This document shows, piece by piece, positions 1-18,524 of a stretch of 64,000 nucleotides of DNA. Numbering within the stretch: position 1 is the stretch's first letter; every line of letters begins with the position of its first letter. Where the stretch lies: assembly GCA_963965975.1 (NCBI GenBank), contig OZ014425.1, positions 4,353,501-4,417,500 on the forward strand, read 5' to 3'. Under the pieces are notes generated by a model, which did not search any database, was not told where the DNA came from, and saw only the letters and a program-made list of their open reading frames with translations. Position numbers and translations under genes: made by a program. This DNA comes from Xestospongia bergquistia. Its lineage: Eukaryota; Porifera; Demospongiae; Haplosclerida; Petrosiidae.

Positions 1-5
1 CTTAC

Positions 6-1836
6 TTTGAAGACAGTCAGAGCCTGAAAAACCTGCAGAACAATTGCAAGTGGAAGGACCAGCTGTACAAACACCAGGATAACAGAAAGCATCCAGCCAA
101 GAACACAGTGCTATAGAAGTAATAATGCTCAGTACTAACTGTAAAATTTTCACATCATTTAGCTTACGTTCACAGGAAGTATTAAAATTCTCATAGCCTC
201 TTTCTCCTAGTGCTACTCCATTGTCAGAGGCACATTTATAGCAGTAGTGATCAGTGGGATTAGTACAACGAATATCAGCACAATTCTCTATATTTGTACA
301 TACTAAACAAAAAAACACAATTATAGGATATACAAGTACTACAGTTGGACTTACATGAGCATATTGGTTGATTTTCACTCCAAAATCCTGTATCTTGACA
401 GATTCTCTCTCCATTTTCTGGCCCACTGGATTGATAGTATCCATCATTACAAGAAAATAGGACAGTGTCCTCATATAGGAAGCTATCTCCTACTCGCATT
501 GCATTATCAGGTACACCAGGATCACCGCAAGTCACTGGATGAGAAGAGAAAGAGGTAATGTGATGCTGCTAACTATGTCCTTTTATTAGTTATAATATTT
601 ATACAAACATGGTATGTTCCTTTTACAAAATGAGTTCAGACTGTGTTAAAAACCACAAGGTTCTTCACCTGTGCTTCCTTACATAACCAGTGGGTTCTGC
701 CAAATTACTGGCACTGGATGTAAGAGAGCTCTGATATAAATGTACATCATCACTCACACACACACATACAACACCCTCTTACAATATAACCCTTTTATAT
801 ACTCTGAAGACACTACTATCAACTTCTTGTGGGTTCAATGCTGTTAACAGTATTCATTACCTTGTAGCTCACACTGTCTAAATCTCCACCTTCGATCCCT
901 GAAGAGAAACACAAAAAACTATAACTTTTGTGTACATATAGAATATGCTTTCTGCAATAAACTCTAATATATATATCTGTAATTACCTGTTAAAAGAAGA
1001 GAAAAAACTAAATATTCCAGCAAGTATACGATCATTAGATGCTGTCCAATTTAATGGGCCTTCTAGAATATTCTCCCAATTAGAACTCAGTGTGTGGCAA
1101 TTGACTAATGTAGAATTAGGTCTTGTGCAGCAATAAGGTGACCAATATCTGTCTTCATCTGAAGAAGAGTATACAGTAGAAAACCCTGCTATATAACCAT
1201 CATTAGGACAATTGAATGTGATATCATCCCTAATTACATGAACTGCACTCTACAGAAGAACAAAAACAAGGTTGGTCGGGGATGTACGTATTAATAATAT
1301 AATTATTGAAATAAAAATTCTGGCAGTCTGATTTGTTGTACCTGTAGAACACATGTTGAGCTGACGTTGGCTAAGTTCCCTCCACTTGCACACTGAAATT
1401 CCCATCTTCTATCATTGTTTGTGTCACTGGGAAAGAATACACAAACAGTATATAATATCATGAATTGGAGATACGTATTATTATATCATATTAACTGTTG
1501 TGGATAATATACAATCTGTCAACTGGATGCTTCTAAAGTGTAGCTATGCATGAACAATAACACTAATAGAATGTACATTATTGTAACTTGTGTTATTCTG
1601 ATCAAGTCAGTATTAAAATTATATATTACAGCAACACTTCTTAAAACGCCCCTCCATCAAACTTACTCAAACAAACTGGCTACTCCTGTCACAGCAAAGT
1701 CATCTGGACACTTGTAATCAAAAGAGCTCAAAAGTGTATTCACAATTCCACTCCACTGGTATTCTGCAGAGGTCAGCGAGACAAGCACCAAGGCAACGCA
1801 AACAAACAAACACTGGCAGCCACAACTTATCTGCAT
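6..1836 (-). CDS. Secreted dermatopontin-like / Sushi / EGF-like protein (3' end outside window)
   Basis: Seven minus-strand exons join in frame: 1836-1667, 1426-1342, 1249-987, 898-861, 534-355, 302-168 and 110-6; the gene continues beyond base 1. Exon 1 starts MQISCGCQ followed by a hydrophobic stretch ending LTSA, a good signal peptide. The next part carries repeats typical of dermatopontin: a Cys block followed by D-R-R-W-E-F-Q-C, DRYW with a CC pair, and DRRWRF. A Sushi/CCP domain follows (TCGDPGVP ... WSENQPIC). Then comes a Cys-rich stretch that ends in an EGF-like module (CNCSAGFSGSDC). Dermatopontins are extracellular matrix or defence proteins and Sushi domains mediate binding, so a secreted or surface adhesion/recognition role is likely (inference). 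The combination is not one I know as a named gene. Domain calls are firm; function is not. Confidence 0.8.
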
Positions 1837-2496
1837 AATTTGTATATGGATTCCAGGAAGTTTTCACAAGGTTGGAAAGAACATAGCAATAATACAGCAA
1901 CACTTTACTTGCAATACTATTAGAAATTAGTTAAAATTTATCACAGTTGATAGTTCAGCCTGCAATAGTGGAATCCGCCTCATTAAAACACCACCTTTCT
2001 ACTAAGCTATGATTATCACTCTCAAGTGAAAAGGTGGAGCTCGAGCCTGCAACTTTTATTTACTTTTGAGCATGCGCAGTTAAAAATTATATTCACAGCT
2101 AAACCGTAAAAATTAACGGTTATTCTAATTATCCACTTCAACCAACACGAGGTAAAATATTGAAGCAGCTTCTAGGGACCAGCCAAAGCCCTAACGGTTA
2201 AAGCTGAATCGAGAGTCTTGAACGTCTCTCTATGCCTTCATATAAGCTTGTTTAATAGATTAAATACCTGTAAACTAAAGTTTATGTCTTGTCGAGAGTG
2301 AAACGTAATTATTTATAAAGTGTGGCAGTAAATATTTTATCTTAAGATTTTTAACTGTATGAATCTACGTGTGTTGAATGTGACTAGATGGACTTTGTTG
2401 AATTGTTTTCCTTTTAGACAAACAAGGTAAGAATTAAATATGTTAGCTACATTACCACTACTTTCTCATCACCCCTAGCTCTTCTCAGTGCTTCTT
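1837..2496. promoter_or_regulatory. Divergent intergenic/promoter region
   Basis: Lies between the oppositely transcribed dermatopontin-like gene and the PHD-SET gene. GCATGCGCAGT at 2070-2080 resembles an NRF1 half-site. A likely non-coding first exon of the plus-strand gene ends near 2428 at a GTAAGA donor, and its acceptor lies near 2478. No open reading frame of note. Confidence 0.4.
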
Positions 2497-8898
<6,402 letters not shown>

Positions 8899-9720
8899 TA
8901 GGATTAAATTTAGGTGATCTTTTATGGAATAGGTTCCTAGAATATTGACTGACTATTGAATCTTTTGGTTTCAATGAAATCTCTTATCCTTCTGTTGTCC
9001 TCAAGCACAATGATTTGCTCTTTAATCTTTACACATTTTCATTCTATTTCTGATGCTGTGTTTTCTTTTGTATTATATTTGAACAAAACCAATGTGCTCA
9101 AAACAATAGATGCTAAAGTACCATAATTAATAATTACCGGTAATTATAATTATTGCCACACCTTTTATTAGCAATCGTTGCTTAGTGACATATACATGAC
9201 AAGGAAGCCTGTACTTCCTATTGTAACAATAAAAGCGCTAAACAATTTTTTACAAGTTACATTTCTTACACTTTGAGCAAAAAGTGGGAAATTCACTAGT
9301 CCTTTTAGAATAGTAATATAATATTTAAAGTTCCCAATTGTTATTACTTCTCTCCGAAGGTGAATATCATCATCCTTCTCTCTAGTGACTTATCTGCAGT
9401 GTAAATAAATTCACACTGTGTGACATCTCGTGTTGCTCACATCGCTGTAAAAGGTAAAGGCGTTACCAATAACATTGTAGAATACTTTGCAGTCTAACTA
9501 AAGCTTCAAATTTGTGCCTGGCTGTGGTAAATATTGGAGCAAGTGGTTATAAACTCTCATTGCATCATTTTATATAGTAAGTTAGAATATATTGTGTTGT
9601 ATCCTTCATCTAGACTAGATAATGAAATATCTATTCCATTTCTTTATTGCTATTTATCCACTTTCCCTGACCATTTCATTGTTTACCATCCATCTTTTCA
9701 TTTTTTAGCACATTGTGTAT
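8899..9720. other. Intergenic interval
   Basis: Contains the 3' flank of the PHD-SET gene and the promoter side of the Ig/FN3 receptor. AT-rich, with a short palindromic stretch (AATTACCGGTAATT, near 9133). I see no gene. Confidence 0.6.
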
Positions 9721-10310
9721 ATGATGGTAAAAGACATCATGTTGATAAAATCTTCAAAAATATTACTACTTGCTCATTTCCTGCTCCTCATACAACCTGA
9801 CTCAGGTCAGTATATTTGATATACTGTTCTCACACAAGACTAAATCTGTTTGTGCCTTGTACCAGGCTCACTTGAAATTTAGTATAACGCTTTAGTCAAA
9901 AGAGATGGTGTCTCTAGATCTACAAATTATATCACTTATAATCAATCACAGTACTTGTTGTGTTTAAAAGCATACACTAATATTTGTTATAAACATGTTT
10001 TTCATAGCCTAAAAGATGATTATACAAGTTACTAGAACATCAAACACCAGCCTACATATAAACACAGTGCCAACGTAACATATAAAGGACCTTTATTATG
10101 GTTTTTGTTTCAATGACTAAATCTATATCTGTGTAGTGTCCACTATTTATGGACTAAAGTGATAGTAATATACTATATATAATTATGTATGTTTATTCAA
10201 CTACTATAATGGATCTAACAGTTAATTATACATTGTGACCAAATTGGGTATAGTATACACTAGAATAGTAAATAAATTATAATGTCTTATTAGTAAGCAA
10301 CACACCTAAC

Positions 10311-10354
<44 letters not shown>

Positions 10355-13300
10355 GTCTCTCTCAGTCTCTTCCACAGTTCTCATTACATCCATCCAATAT
10401 TATTACTACTGAAGGGAGTACTGTAACACTAAGTTGTATATTAAATACTACTGAAAATGTCACATATAAATGGGTTGTTAATGGTTCTATGTTAATATCA
10501 CCTAATGGTAGCTATTCAGTTGGACAAGGAGGTCAATCTCTAACTATCTCCAGTATTACATTTAATATGGAGGGTAATTATAGCTGTCTTGTTAGTAATG
10601 GTAACTGGACTCTTACTTCAAAGTATGCTACAGTCAGACTACAGTATTTTAGTTCAAATTCAGATGGAGGATCTACTACTATCACAGTAAAAAGAAATGA
10701 TTACGTTGTGATTGACTGTATACCAAATTATGAGAGCTACCCTGAGCCAGTTACTTCTGACTTTATTTGGATTATTGCTCGTAGTTCAATTGGAAATGAT
10801 TTTGAGAACTCCAAAAACAATGTTGATATGGGAAGTAATGGAAATCTTTACTTAAGAAGAGTTGTAAGAGAAGAAGAATATGAATGCAGATTGTCAATTG
10901 ATTCTAAAACTATTAAGCACACCACAACTGTCAACATTACTGGACTTACTGATCCTCCTCCTGGTCCAGTAATTATAACTCAGCCACAAAGTGTTATCGT
11001 TAATACTGGAGATCGTGTAATTATGAATTGTATTGCTGCAGGAACGTAAGTATATAAACTGTACTGATTGTAACCTTATATTTAATAATAATAATATTGT
11101 ATTCTCTAGTCCTAATCCTACTATTAGTTGGTCTAAACCTAATGGTAGCAATGCTATAGTTAGTAACTCTCGCAATTTTGAACTCCGGATAGATAATGTA
11201 GGACCTAATAATGTAGGAAACTACTCTTGTAATGCCACTGGAGTTGGAAGTTCATCAATTGCTTCAGTTAACATAAGAGGTAACACAGTATAACACATAT
11301 TATGTATGTGCATTTGACATTCTTCCTTTTTTCAGCTCCCCCATCACTAACTACACTACCTCCCCCCTCCATCACTGTCACTTGGGGTGAAAATTTCATC
11401 CTCAATTGTTCTGCTAATGGCTCTGATCTTGTATGGGCGTGGTTTCATAATGGAATATGGATATCTTCTGGTTCTAGTATAACCATTGAAAATGCTGGTC
11501 TATCTGCTACTGGTGCATATCAATGCTTTGTCAGTAATCTGGCTGGGAATGTTAGTACAGCAACATTTGTACAAGTACAGAGTAAGTCACTTCAGGCTAC
11601 ATGATATTTATACATGTACATATATCCATTACATCTATATGTATTCATGTAGAGTTTTAACTATTAACTACATATTCAAAACATGTGGGTTTTCATGTAA
11701 AAGTACATGTGGTCTACTAGTTCAAAAGTGGGATACCATGTAAAAAAACATGTATTTAATTGACATTACACATGTTAATTCATTCTTTACCATTTGTTTG
11801 TTTGTTTAGCTATCCCTCCAACTTTCACACCTAATGGTAGTCTCTCAGATCAACTGGCATTCTCAGGAAGACAGCATACTCTTGTATGTGAAGCTATTGG
11901 AGCTCCAATGCCAACATACCAATGGAAGAAGGATGGTACTCCACTTGGTCCTGGTAATATAGATTTTGATATTAGTACTCCTGGGCAGCTGATATTAAAG
12001 TCTGTCAATGCATTACTTCAAGGAAGCTACACATGTGTAGCAAAATCTAGTATTGATCAGATTATGATTGGAGAATCTAACACCACAGCTCATCTTACTG
12101 TAGTTGGTAAGTCAAAAGTAGTTAATATTGTGTTGAGATCTTCTCCTTCCTTTTCTCAGATCCTACCTCAATCACTTCCAGTCATTTGTCTTCTGTCTCT
12201 ATTTTTGTGGGTGAATCATTTACTCTTAATTGCTCAGCTGGACATGATACTAAGAGGACAACAATTGAAATAAAATGGATACATAATGGAGAGGTTATTA
12301 ATAGTACAAGTCATACTGTATTGAAATCCAATGGACAGGTAATATAGAATGGACATATGAATGGAAGGATGGATGGATAGACAAGTGGGTGGATAGAATC
12401 ATAGTATTTGTCTTGTTTTTTCAGACTGATCTTAGTCTCACTGTTAACAATGCTACAACTACAGATCAGGGACAATATCAATGTATTATTCACACAACAT
12501 TAATTAATAATTCACATCTTATAACACCTATTATCAACTCCATCATCACTTATGTCAACATCACAAGTATGTTCCTCATTTAGTTAGTGTTAATAATAAT
12601 TATTCATTTATAGCTGCTCCAGTCAAACCAGTTATTACTGAGTTAAGAACACTGACTTCAAATATTATAGAAGTTAACTGGAAATATGAAGGTTTCCCTG
12701 GTAACCTCAAGTCTTTTAAAATTGATACGCAGGTACATCTCTTTCTTCATCTGTCTATTTATCCATCCATTCATCTATCCATCCATTCATCTATCCTTCC
12801 ATTCATCTATCCATCCATTCATCCATCCATCCATCTATCCATTCATCTATCCATCCATTCATCTATCCTTCCATTTATCCATCCATCTATTCATTAATCC
12901 AGGCTGGTTCTGGAGTCAATCCGGATAGTTGGGTTACACAGATCACTGTAACTGGTTTCAGTTCTACACGTAAAAATATCACTAACCTCAGACCTTACAC
13001 TCATTACTGGGTGAGAGTGGTAGCTGTACTAAAGAATGGACAAGAAGTTGATAGTCAAACTTATGAATCCTCAAGAACTAAAGAAGATGGTAAGAAAGAA
13101 AGAAATTACCTAATATACTAAAGTTAACAAAATTATATTTTAATATAACTCCTTCTATAGTACCATCAGCAGCACCTTCAAATGTCAATGCTATAACTCG
13201 CTCTAGGACATCACTATCTCTCCATTGGGAGGTACTCACTACCTAGTAATGCATATTATATTAACTCTTGTATTAGGCTGTAGAAGAGTCATCCCGTAAT

Positions 13301-14496
13301 GGTATCCTTATTGACTATACTGTACGTTACTGGACCAACTCATCACGAGGAGGTGTAATCACTTATTATAATGTTTCTGTGGGATCTAATACGACAAGTT
13401 ATGGTCTCACTAGTCTTCAAGCTGGTACTACATACTATATTGCAATAGCTGCCCACACCAGACCAGGAATAGGACCCTTTTCTGCACCAATTATAGGAGC
13501 CACTGACCCAACTAGTAAGAGCACTGTCCATCTAGTTACCATCCATTCAGTTCAATTTGTATACCATCCATTCATTCATTGAAGTATCTATTCATCTATT
13601 TTCTAGTTGGGGGTACTGATAATCAGTCATCAAAACCAGTCTATGAAAGGGTGTGGTTCATCTTTACTTTATCAGTTATTGGTCTAGCAATATTAGTAGT
13701 CATTGTAGGTACAATAGCTGCAATACGTTGGAGCAAAAAGAGAAAGGGGCACAAATATCCAGGTATATCTTCAAGAGAATGTAATGATTACTTAAGGTTT
13801 TTTTTAATTATGCAGTTCGTAACAGTTTCATTGGAGAAGATGGTGGCAGTTTTAGTGATGATGTTATAGCTTATTATGAGAACAGGAAAAAAGTGGAACC
13901 AATGTAGGACAAAATACAAAATCGTACAACAGTCATTAATGTCATTATAGGTATACTGATGGAGGGGACTCTGAGAGTTCACAAGCTACTTTTCAACCTA
14001 GTTTCTCGCATGCTACATACGCCTCTTCAAATGATGGCTCAATACGTTTAGGCATACCAGCTCCACCCTCTTACATTAATCCTCCATCATTTGAGGACAC
14101 TTTAAAAGCAAGGTAAAGCAATGATCAATACATGCATTTAACATTTACTTTTCATTGGCTAGAATGAATCGACGTCGGTCAGCTAGCATGTCCTTGTTAG
14201 AAAAAGCAGAGCATTTACAATTGAATGGATCAGGATGGAGCATAGGACATGATCCCAAATCAGGTACTACATCAACAATACAACTCTAAACATGTACATG
14301 TATGTATTATGTACCTATGTTCTCTATAGCATTTCATTCCACTGGTTTTATGCGAGATGATAACACAGACTCAGGCTCAATTGATAAAGCACGTTTACAG
14401 GGACTAGATGATGACATTAGTGGTAATAGCAACGACAGTGGACTCCATTCACGAGACTTTTCTAGTAAGAGTGGTACATTGTCCAGTTTTGTGTGA
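9721..14496 (+). CDS. Single-pass Ig/fibronectin-III cell-surface receptor
   Basis: Sixteen exons join in frame to about 1032 residues: 9721-9805, 10355-11045, 11110-11279, 11336-11581, 11810-12106, 12160-12338, 12425-12566, 12614-12732, 12903-13089, 13161-13231, 13277-13514, 13607-13762, 13816-13903, 13951-14112, 14163-14263, 14330-14496. Exon 1 encodes a signal peptide with core [16 protein letters not shown]. About six Ig-like domains follow, each with paired Cys and a Y-x-C motif ([36 protein letters not shown]); the second is atypical. Two FN3 domains come next (W at the core, [10 protein letters not shown]) and then a membrane helix ([20 protein letters not shown]) with a basic stop. 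The cytoplasmic tail of about 170 residues is Ser-rich with RRRSAS and no kinase or phosphatase. The layout resembles neural-type IgCAMs (DCC, Robo, L1, contactin-like), but orthology cannot be assigned. Probable adhesion or guidance receptor. Confidence 0.85.
10313..10354. repeat. (TC)n tract at splice acceptor
   Basis: CT dinucleotide run that serves as the polypyrimidine tract of the first long receptor exon. Confidence 0.9.
12747..12902. repeat. (ATCC/ATTC)n minisatellite (intron)
   Basis: Degenerate CCATCCATTCATCTAT repeats fill the intron between two FN3 exons of the receptor. Confidence 0.85.
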
Positions 14497-15023
14497 GATA
14501 AAGTAACAATTAAACAATCAGATCCAGTCACTTTCAAAACAGAGCTTGATTTTTTTATTACAAATGCACATATTAATACAAGGCAATCCCACTGTTAATA
14601 TACATAACCTTAATAAAGATGGCTATCTTTAATTATTATACATGATTACAGGGACACAGTATACTAAATGTGTATGACAATATTATTTTAACATCATATT
14701 TTTAAAGTCATTTTATTATGCTGCTTATTAAAACTTTTAGAAATAATTTGTTGTTTTTAGTGCATGATATAATAATGTAACATAATACATATACTGTAAG
14801 GACAATATGAATTTAGTTTTTCCCTCGAGGTTTGTATGTCCTGAGAGCAAAGTAATTTTAGACTAAAAGCTATCAATAGGATGTCTCCTTCAATGCATTT
14901 ACAATATAAATCTCAAACTCAAAGCAGTAAACAACAACTGAAATATAGCTAGAATTATAATTAAACTAACTAAAATAATAAGGGGTTTAAAATGGTCTAA
15001 TATGTCTGATATATAATTTATTA
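14497..15023. other. Convergent 3' intergenic region
   Basis: AT-rich space between the 3' ends of the receptor (+) and BCAP31 (-). No open reading frame or RNA gene seen. Confidence 0.6.
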
Positions 15024-16422
15024 CTACTGGTCTTTCTTGTCATCCTCATTGGATGCATTCTAGTGTGTGTATGAAAGAGAGAGAGAGAGAGAGCTCGTTA
15101 CTATTATACTATAGTAATAACAAGTTACCAGTAGAAGTTGATGCTCTTCTGACAACCTATCATACTCAGCTCTCAAGGAGTCAGCTTGTTTCCTCATAGT
15201 ATCACGATCAGCCAGAACATGTTTCACCTCTAGCAAAGACACAATTGAAATAAATAAATAAGAAATCAAGATACAGATATTGTTCAAGTCTACATTGATT
15301 GTGCTGGTAGCTGTTTGTAATGTAACATGTTGTAATAGTACCTTTCTCTAACTCAGTAATACGAGTGAGATATTTCTCTTTTTCCTCTTCACGTGTTTCC
15401 TTTGATTTCTAAAAAGAAACAAACATTTTTGTTAGAGATAATGTCATATGTTTTACTTACATCAGGTTTGTCATCGTTAGTGGCTTCATCTAAACGCCTT
15501 TGAAGTTCTCTGCTAATTCCTTGTGCTTGAGAGAGAACTGCTTGGTGGTTAGCTTCTAGTCCTGCTCTCTCATAGAGAAGAACTACCAATCGATAGATGA
15601 CACTATGAAATGGATAAAAAAAATTGTTAATAGATGAATACCACAGACTGTTCTGTACTTACAACATTAAAAACAATGACATCCCTGTGATGTAAAAGTT
15701 ACGCTGTCCACGACATTGTTTGAGACGAAGATCTAATTTGGTGTCCAGAGTGAGATCAGGTTTCTCAAATGAAGAATCAGGATACTTCATCATAGTACGT
15801 ACGGAATCTAAAATGTATTATGCACTGATAGTATTGATATTTAATAAAGCAACTAACCTACAAAGAGTACCACTAGTATAAGCAATACTGAATAAAACAG
15901 ACTCTTCCATATTGGTTTTAAACTTGAGAACAACCTTATGTTAAATATTGACTTCCATCTAAAACAATGCAAACAAAATATAGACATAATATATTACAAA
16001 ACTCTATTCATTTATACATTGTGTTTAAAAGTAACGCTAATAGCTCAAGTCATAATCATTGTATTATTAAGACATGAGTTATGTCAGGGTGTGGTATAAT
16101 TTCCGTGTTGTTCATAATACACAACAGGATGTGGATAAAATCAATTGGTTTATGTTTATTGTGAGTAATAGACAAAGGGCTATAATCAGTAATTATGTTT
16201 ATACAATGATTATATCAAATACTTAACACTCACTACCAGATGTACTAGATGTACTAATTTAATGAGATCTTATGTAAGCAAGGTAAGGGCAGAGTGCTTT
16301 TTCATGCCAACAATTAGGGGGAGGGCTTACGTTGAAGGCCTCAGAATGGGTAGAATAAGAATCAGTGTTATAAACAACTGCACATAGAGGGATATTGCCA
16401 CTGCTTGCCACTGGAGACTCAT
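15024..16422 (-). CDS. BCAP31: B-cell receptor-associated protein 31-like ER membrane protein
   Basis: Seven exons (16422-16331, 15958-15858, 15807-15663, 15602-15461, 15408-15342, 15229-15129, 15059-15024) join in frame to 227 residues; human BAP31 has 246. The start MSLQWQAVAISLYVQLF matches the family N-terminus. Three membrane helices follow (around residues 5-30, 44-64 and 105-122), then RNFYITG and a cytosolic coiled coil that includes RAEYDRLSEEHQ, the family's most recognisable block. The last four residues are KKDQ, a KKxx COPI retrieval signal equivalent to the vertebrate KKEE. The family acts in ER quality control, sorting of membrane proteins and ER-mitochondria apoptosis signalling. 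The gene starts 107 bp from the divergent EF-hand-like gene. Confidence 0.92.
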
Positions 16423-16529
16423 AGTTGCGAACAAAAGAGATACCGTATTACTTTGGACTCTAATTATTTAGGATAATAGCGAAAAATAAAATTATTGTTA
16501 CCATAGCAACTAACAAGTGAATTATCATA
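16423..16529. promoter_or_regulatory. 107-bp bidirectional promoter with RFX X-box
   Basis: The only space between the start codons of BCAP31 (-) and the EF-hand-like gene (+). GTTACCATAGCAAC at 16497-16510 fits the palindromic RFX X-box consensus (GTTRCC-AT-RGCAAC). It ends 19 bp before the plus-strand ATG. RFX sites mark ciliary genes across animals. Confidence 0.7.
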
Positions 16530-18445
16530 ATGGAAGATGGTATCCATCATCATCTATCCACTTACCATCCGCCAACAGAAGAGCAAGTCCAGCATTACCA
16601 TCAACGTAACTTTGTTCCTTCTCACCTCTATCGTGTTGGAGTCAAATTATTTCGTAAGAAGGCACCAGTGAGACAAAGAGTGATTGACACCTCATCATGT
16701 TGGGTTCCTTCAGCAAGTCGTCAAGTACCACATCCTATAATGGCTACAAGAATTGATAAACTAAAAAATGTTGAACATGTGACACAAAGTCAGAACAAAA
16801 GTGAAGCCTCGTCCCATCTAGAGTACAAATCTTGGCTAGCACAAAGACAAGAGATGAGAAAGAATCTGGAGTCTATGGGGGCTCGTGAACAATGGCTGAC
16901 AACTAAAGAGTGCACACCTATTGAGGCTACCTTGTTAGTTCGACTTAGAGAAGAAAGAAGATTAAGAAATAGAGTGAAAACTCCACCAACACCAACTGAG
17001 GTATGTCTTGGATGGATGGACAAAGAAATGATGTGAATACTATGATATATATGTAATAATGTGATGTATTTATGCTACCACAGACATCTGATAGTGATGA
17101 TGAAGAGCTCAGTCCTGCAGAATTAAAGAGGCTTAGACTCAGAGAGAGAAGACAACTACTTAAAGATGTCCGATGTCTTGAAAAATTCCTTACTCTCAGT
17201 CGAAATCGATTGGCTGGGTTTCTACTTCCTTATGATACCAAGAAAAACTACTTAATACCTACTGATATAATACTAGAATGTCTAGAGAGATTGAGAACAC
17301 CTGTTAATGGACAGATTGTTGGAATTCTCTGTGAAGTGTTAGAGAAAGAAACAGCAAAGGAACATCTCATAGACTATCGATGGTTATTCAAGACAGGGTT
17401 GGTTGAAATGGTTGAGAAGTACCTTCAAGAGATGGATGAATTACAAAAGAGTGAAATAGCAATGCCATTATTGGTTACCAATGGTAACAGTCAAAATATG
17501 GAGTCCTCTCTTTTGATATCTCCCAGTGGTGTTACATCTACAATAAGTACATTAGGAGGTTGTTATGGAGAGTTGGCAGAGGAAGTTAAAAAAGTTGCTC
17601 AGAAACAGTTTATATCTTTGTTGGAGTACTGTCAACTCCATAATATTGTATTAGATAAAGCATTAGCTGAAAAAGGTACAGTAATTCATGTCCTTAACCT
17701 TTCTAACATTATGTTTATTTTATTACTAATTGTTTAGTATTACTAATTATCCTTTCTAGCTCTTTTGCTACCACCAGACAGAACCAGAGAACAATGCCTA
17801 CAGCATTTACGTCAACCAGGAACTGACTTACCCTCAAAAAAAATTGTTGAGCCACTAACACAAAATACAGAAGAAGATGATGACATTGACTTATATTCTA
17901 TTTATGGGTGGCAGTACAAACAATTACGAGGACCTTTACGTCCTAAGTTGATACGTCTATCAACTGGCTTTGCCAGAGTGAAAGCCAAAACAAATAGTTG
18001 GCTGACATATGATGAGTTCCAAGAGCTCACTAAGTAAGTAAGGCTTTTTGTGATGAGAAACACATACAAGTTCCAATTATGATTGGAGTTTTTCTAGACG
18101 AAACATAAACATGTTCATACAGCAAATTGTTTGTTCTTTTATCTCTTATATAGGGACATTCAATCGCGCCCAGGTTTTAACTACAAATATCATGGTCTCC
18201 CTAGCAACAGTGCCTTTTGGCCTGGAGCACTTCAAGACAAACTACGACTCTATTTACCACACGAAACACTGGAAACAAAACCTTACTCTCTCTACAATCT
18301 CTTTCAACCAGTACACCATCCCAAAGTATATAACTATTCAAGTACATCACCATCAACCAAAGGTATTTTATGGCCAGAAAATGAATCTGGATATGTACAG
18401 TTAGGTAGTTCACTAGCTAGAACTAGAAAAACGTATATATTGTAA
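16530..18445 (+). CDS. EF-hand-like protein, possibly ciliary (EFCAB12-like?)
   Basis: Four exons (16530-17000, 17084-17675, 17760-18033, 18154-18445) join in frame to 542 residues. The N-terminal third is basic and includes SWLAQRQEMRKNLESMG. The middle has a helical segment (TLSRNRLAGFLLPYDTKKNY) followed by a helix-loop-helix that resembles a degenerate EF-hand pair (IPTDIILECLERLRTPVNG). Near the C-terminus, FNYKYHGLPSNSAFWPGALQ and ILWPENESGYVQLG look like the short basic Tyr/Gly/Pro motifs of axonemal proteins. There is no signal peptide or membrane helix. Family assignment is weak. The X-box just upstream favours a cilium or flagellum role (inference). Confidence 0.6.
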
Positions 18446-18524
18446 TAATAATAATTTTTATAATTATAATAAACCAAACATAACAATTTTATAAAGTGTA
18501 CATGTTAACCATTGATGGTAGTTA

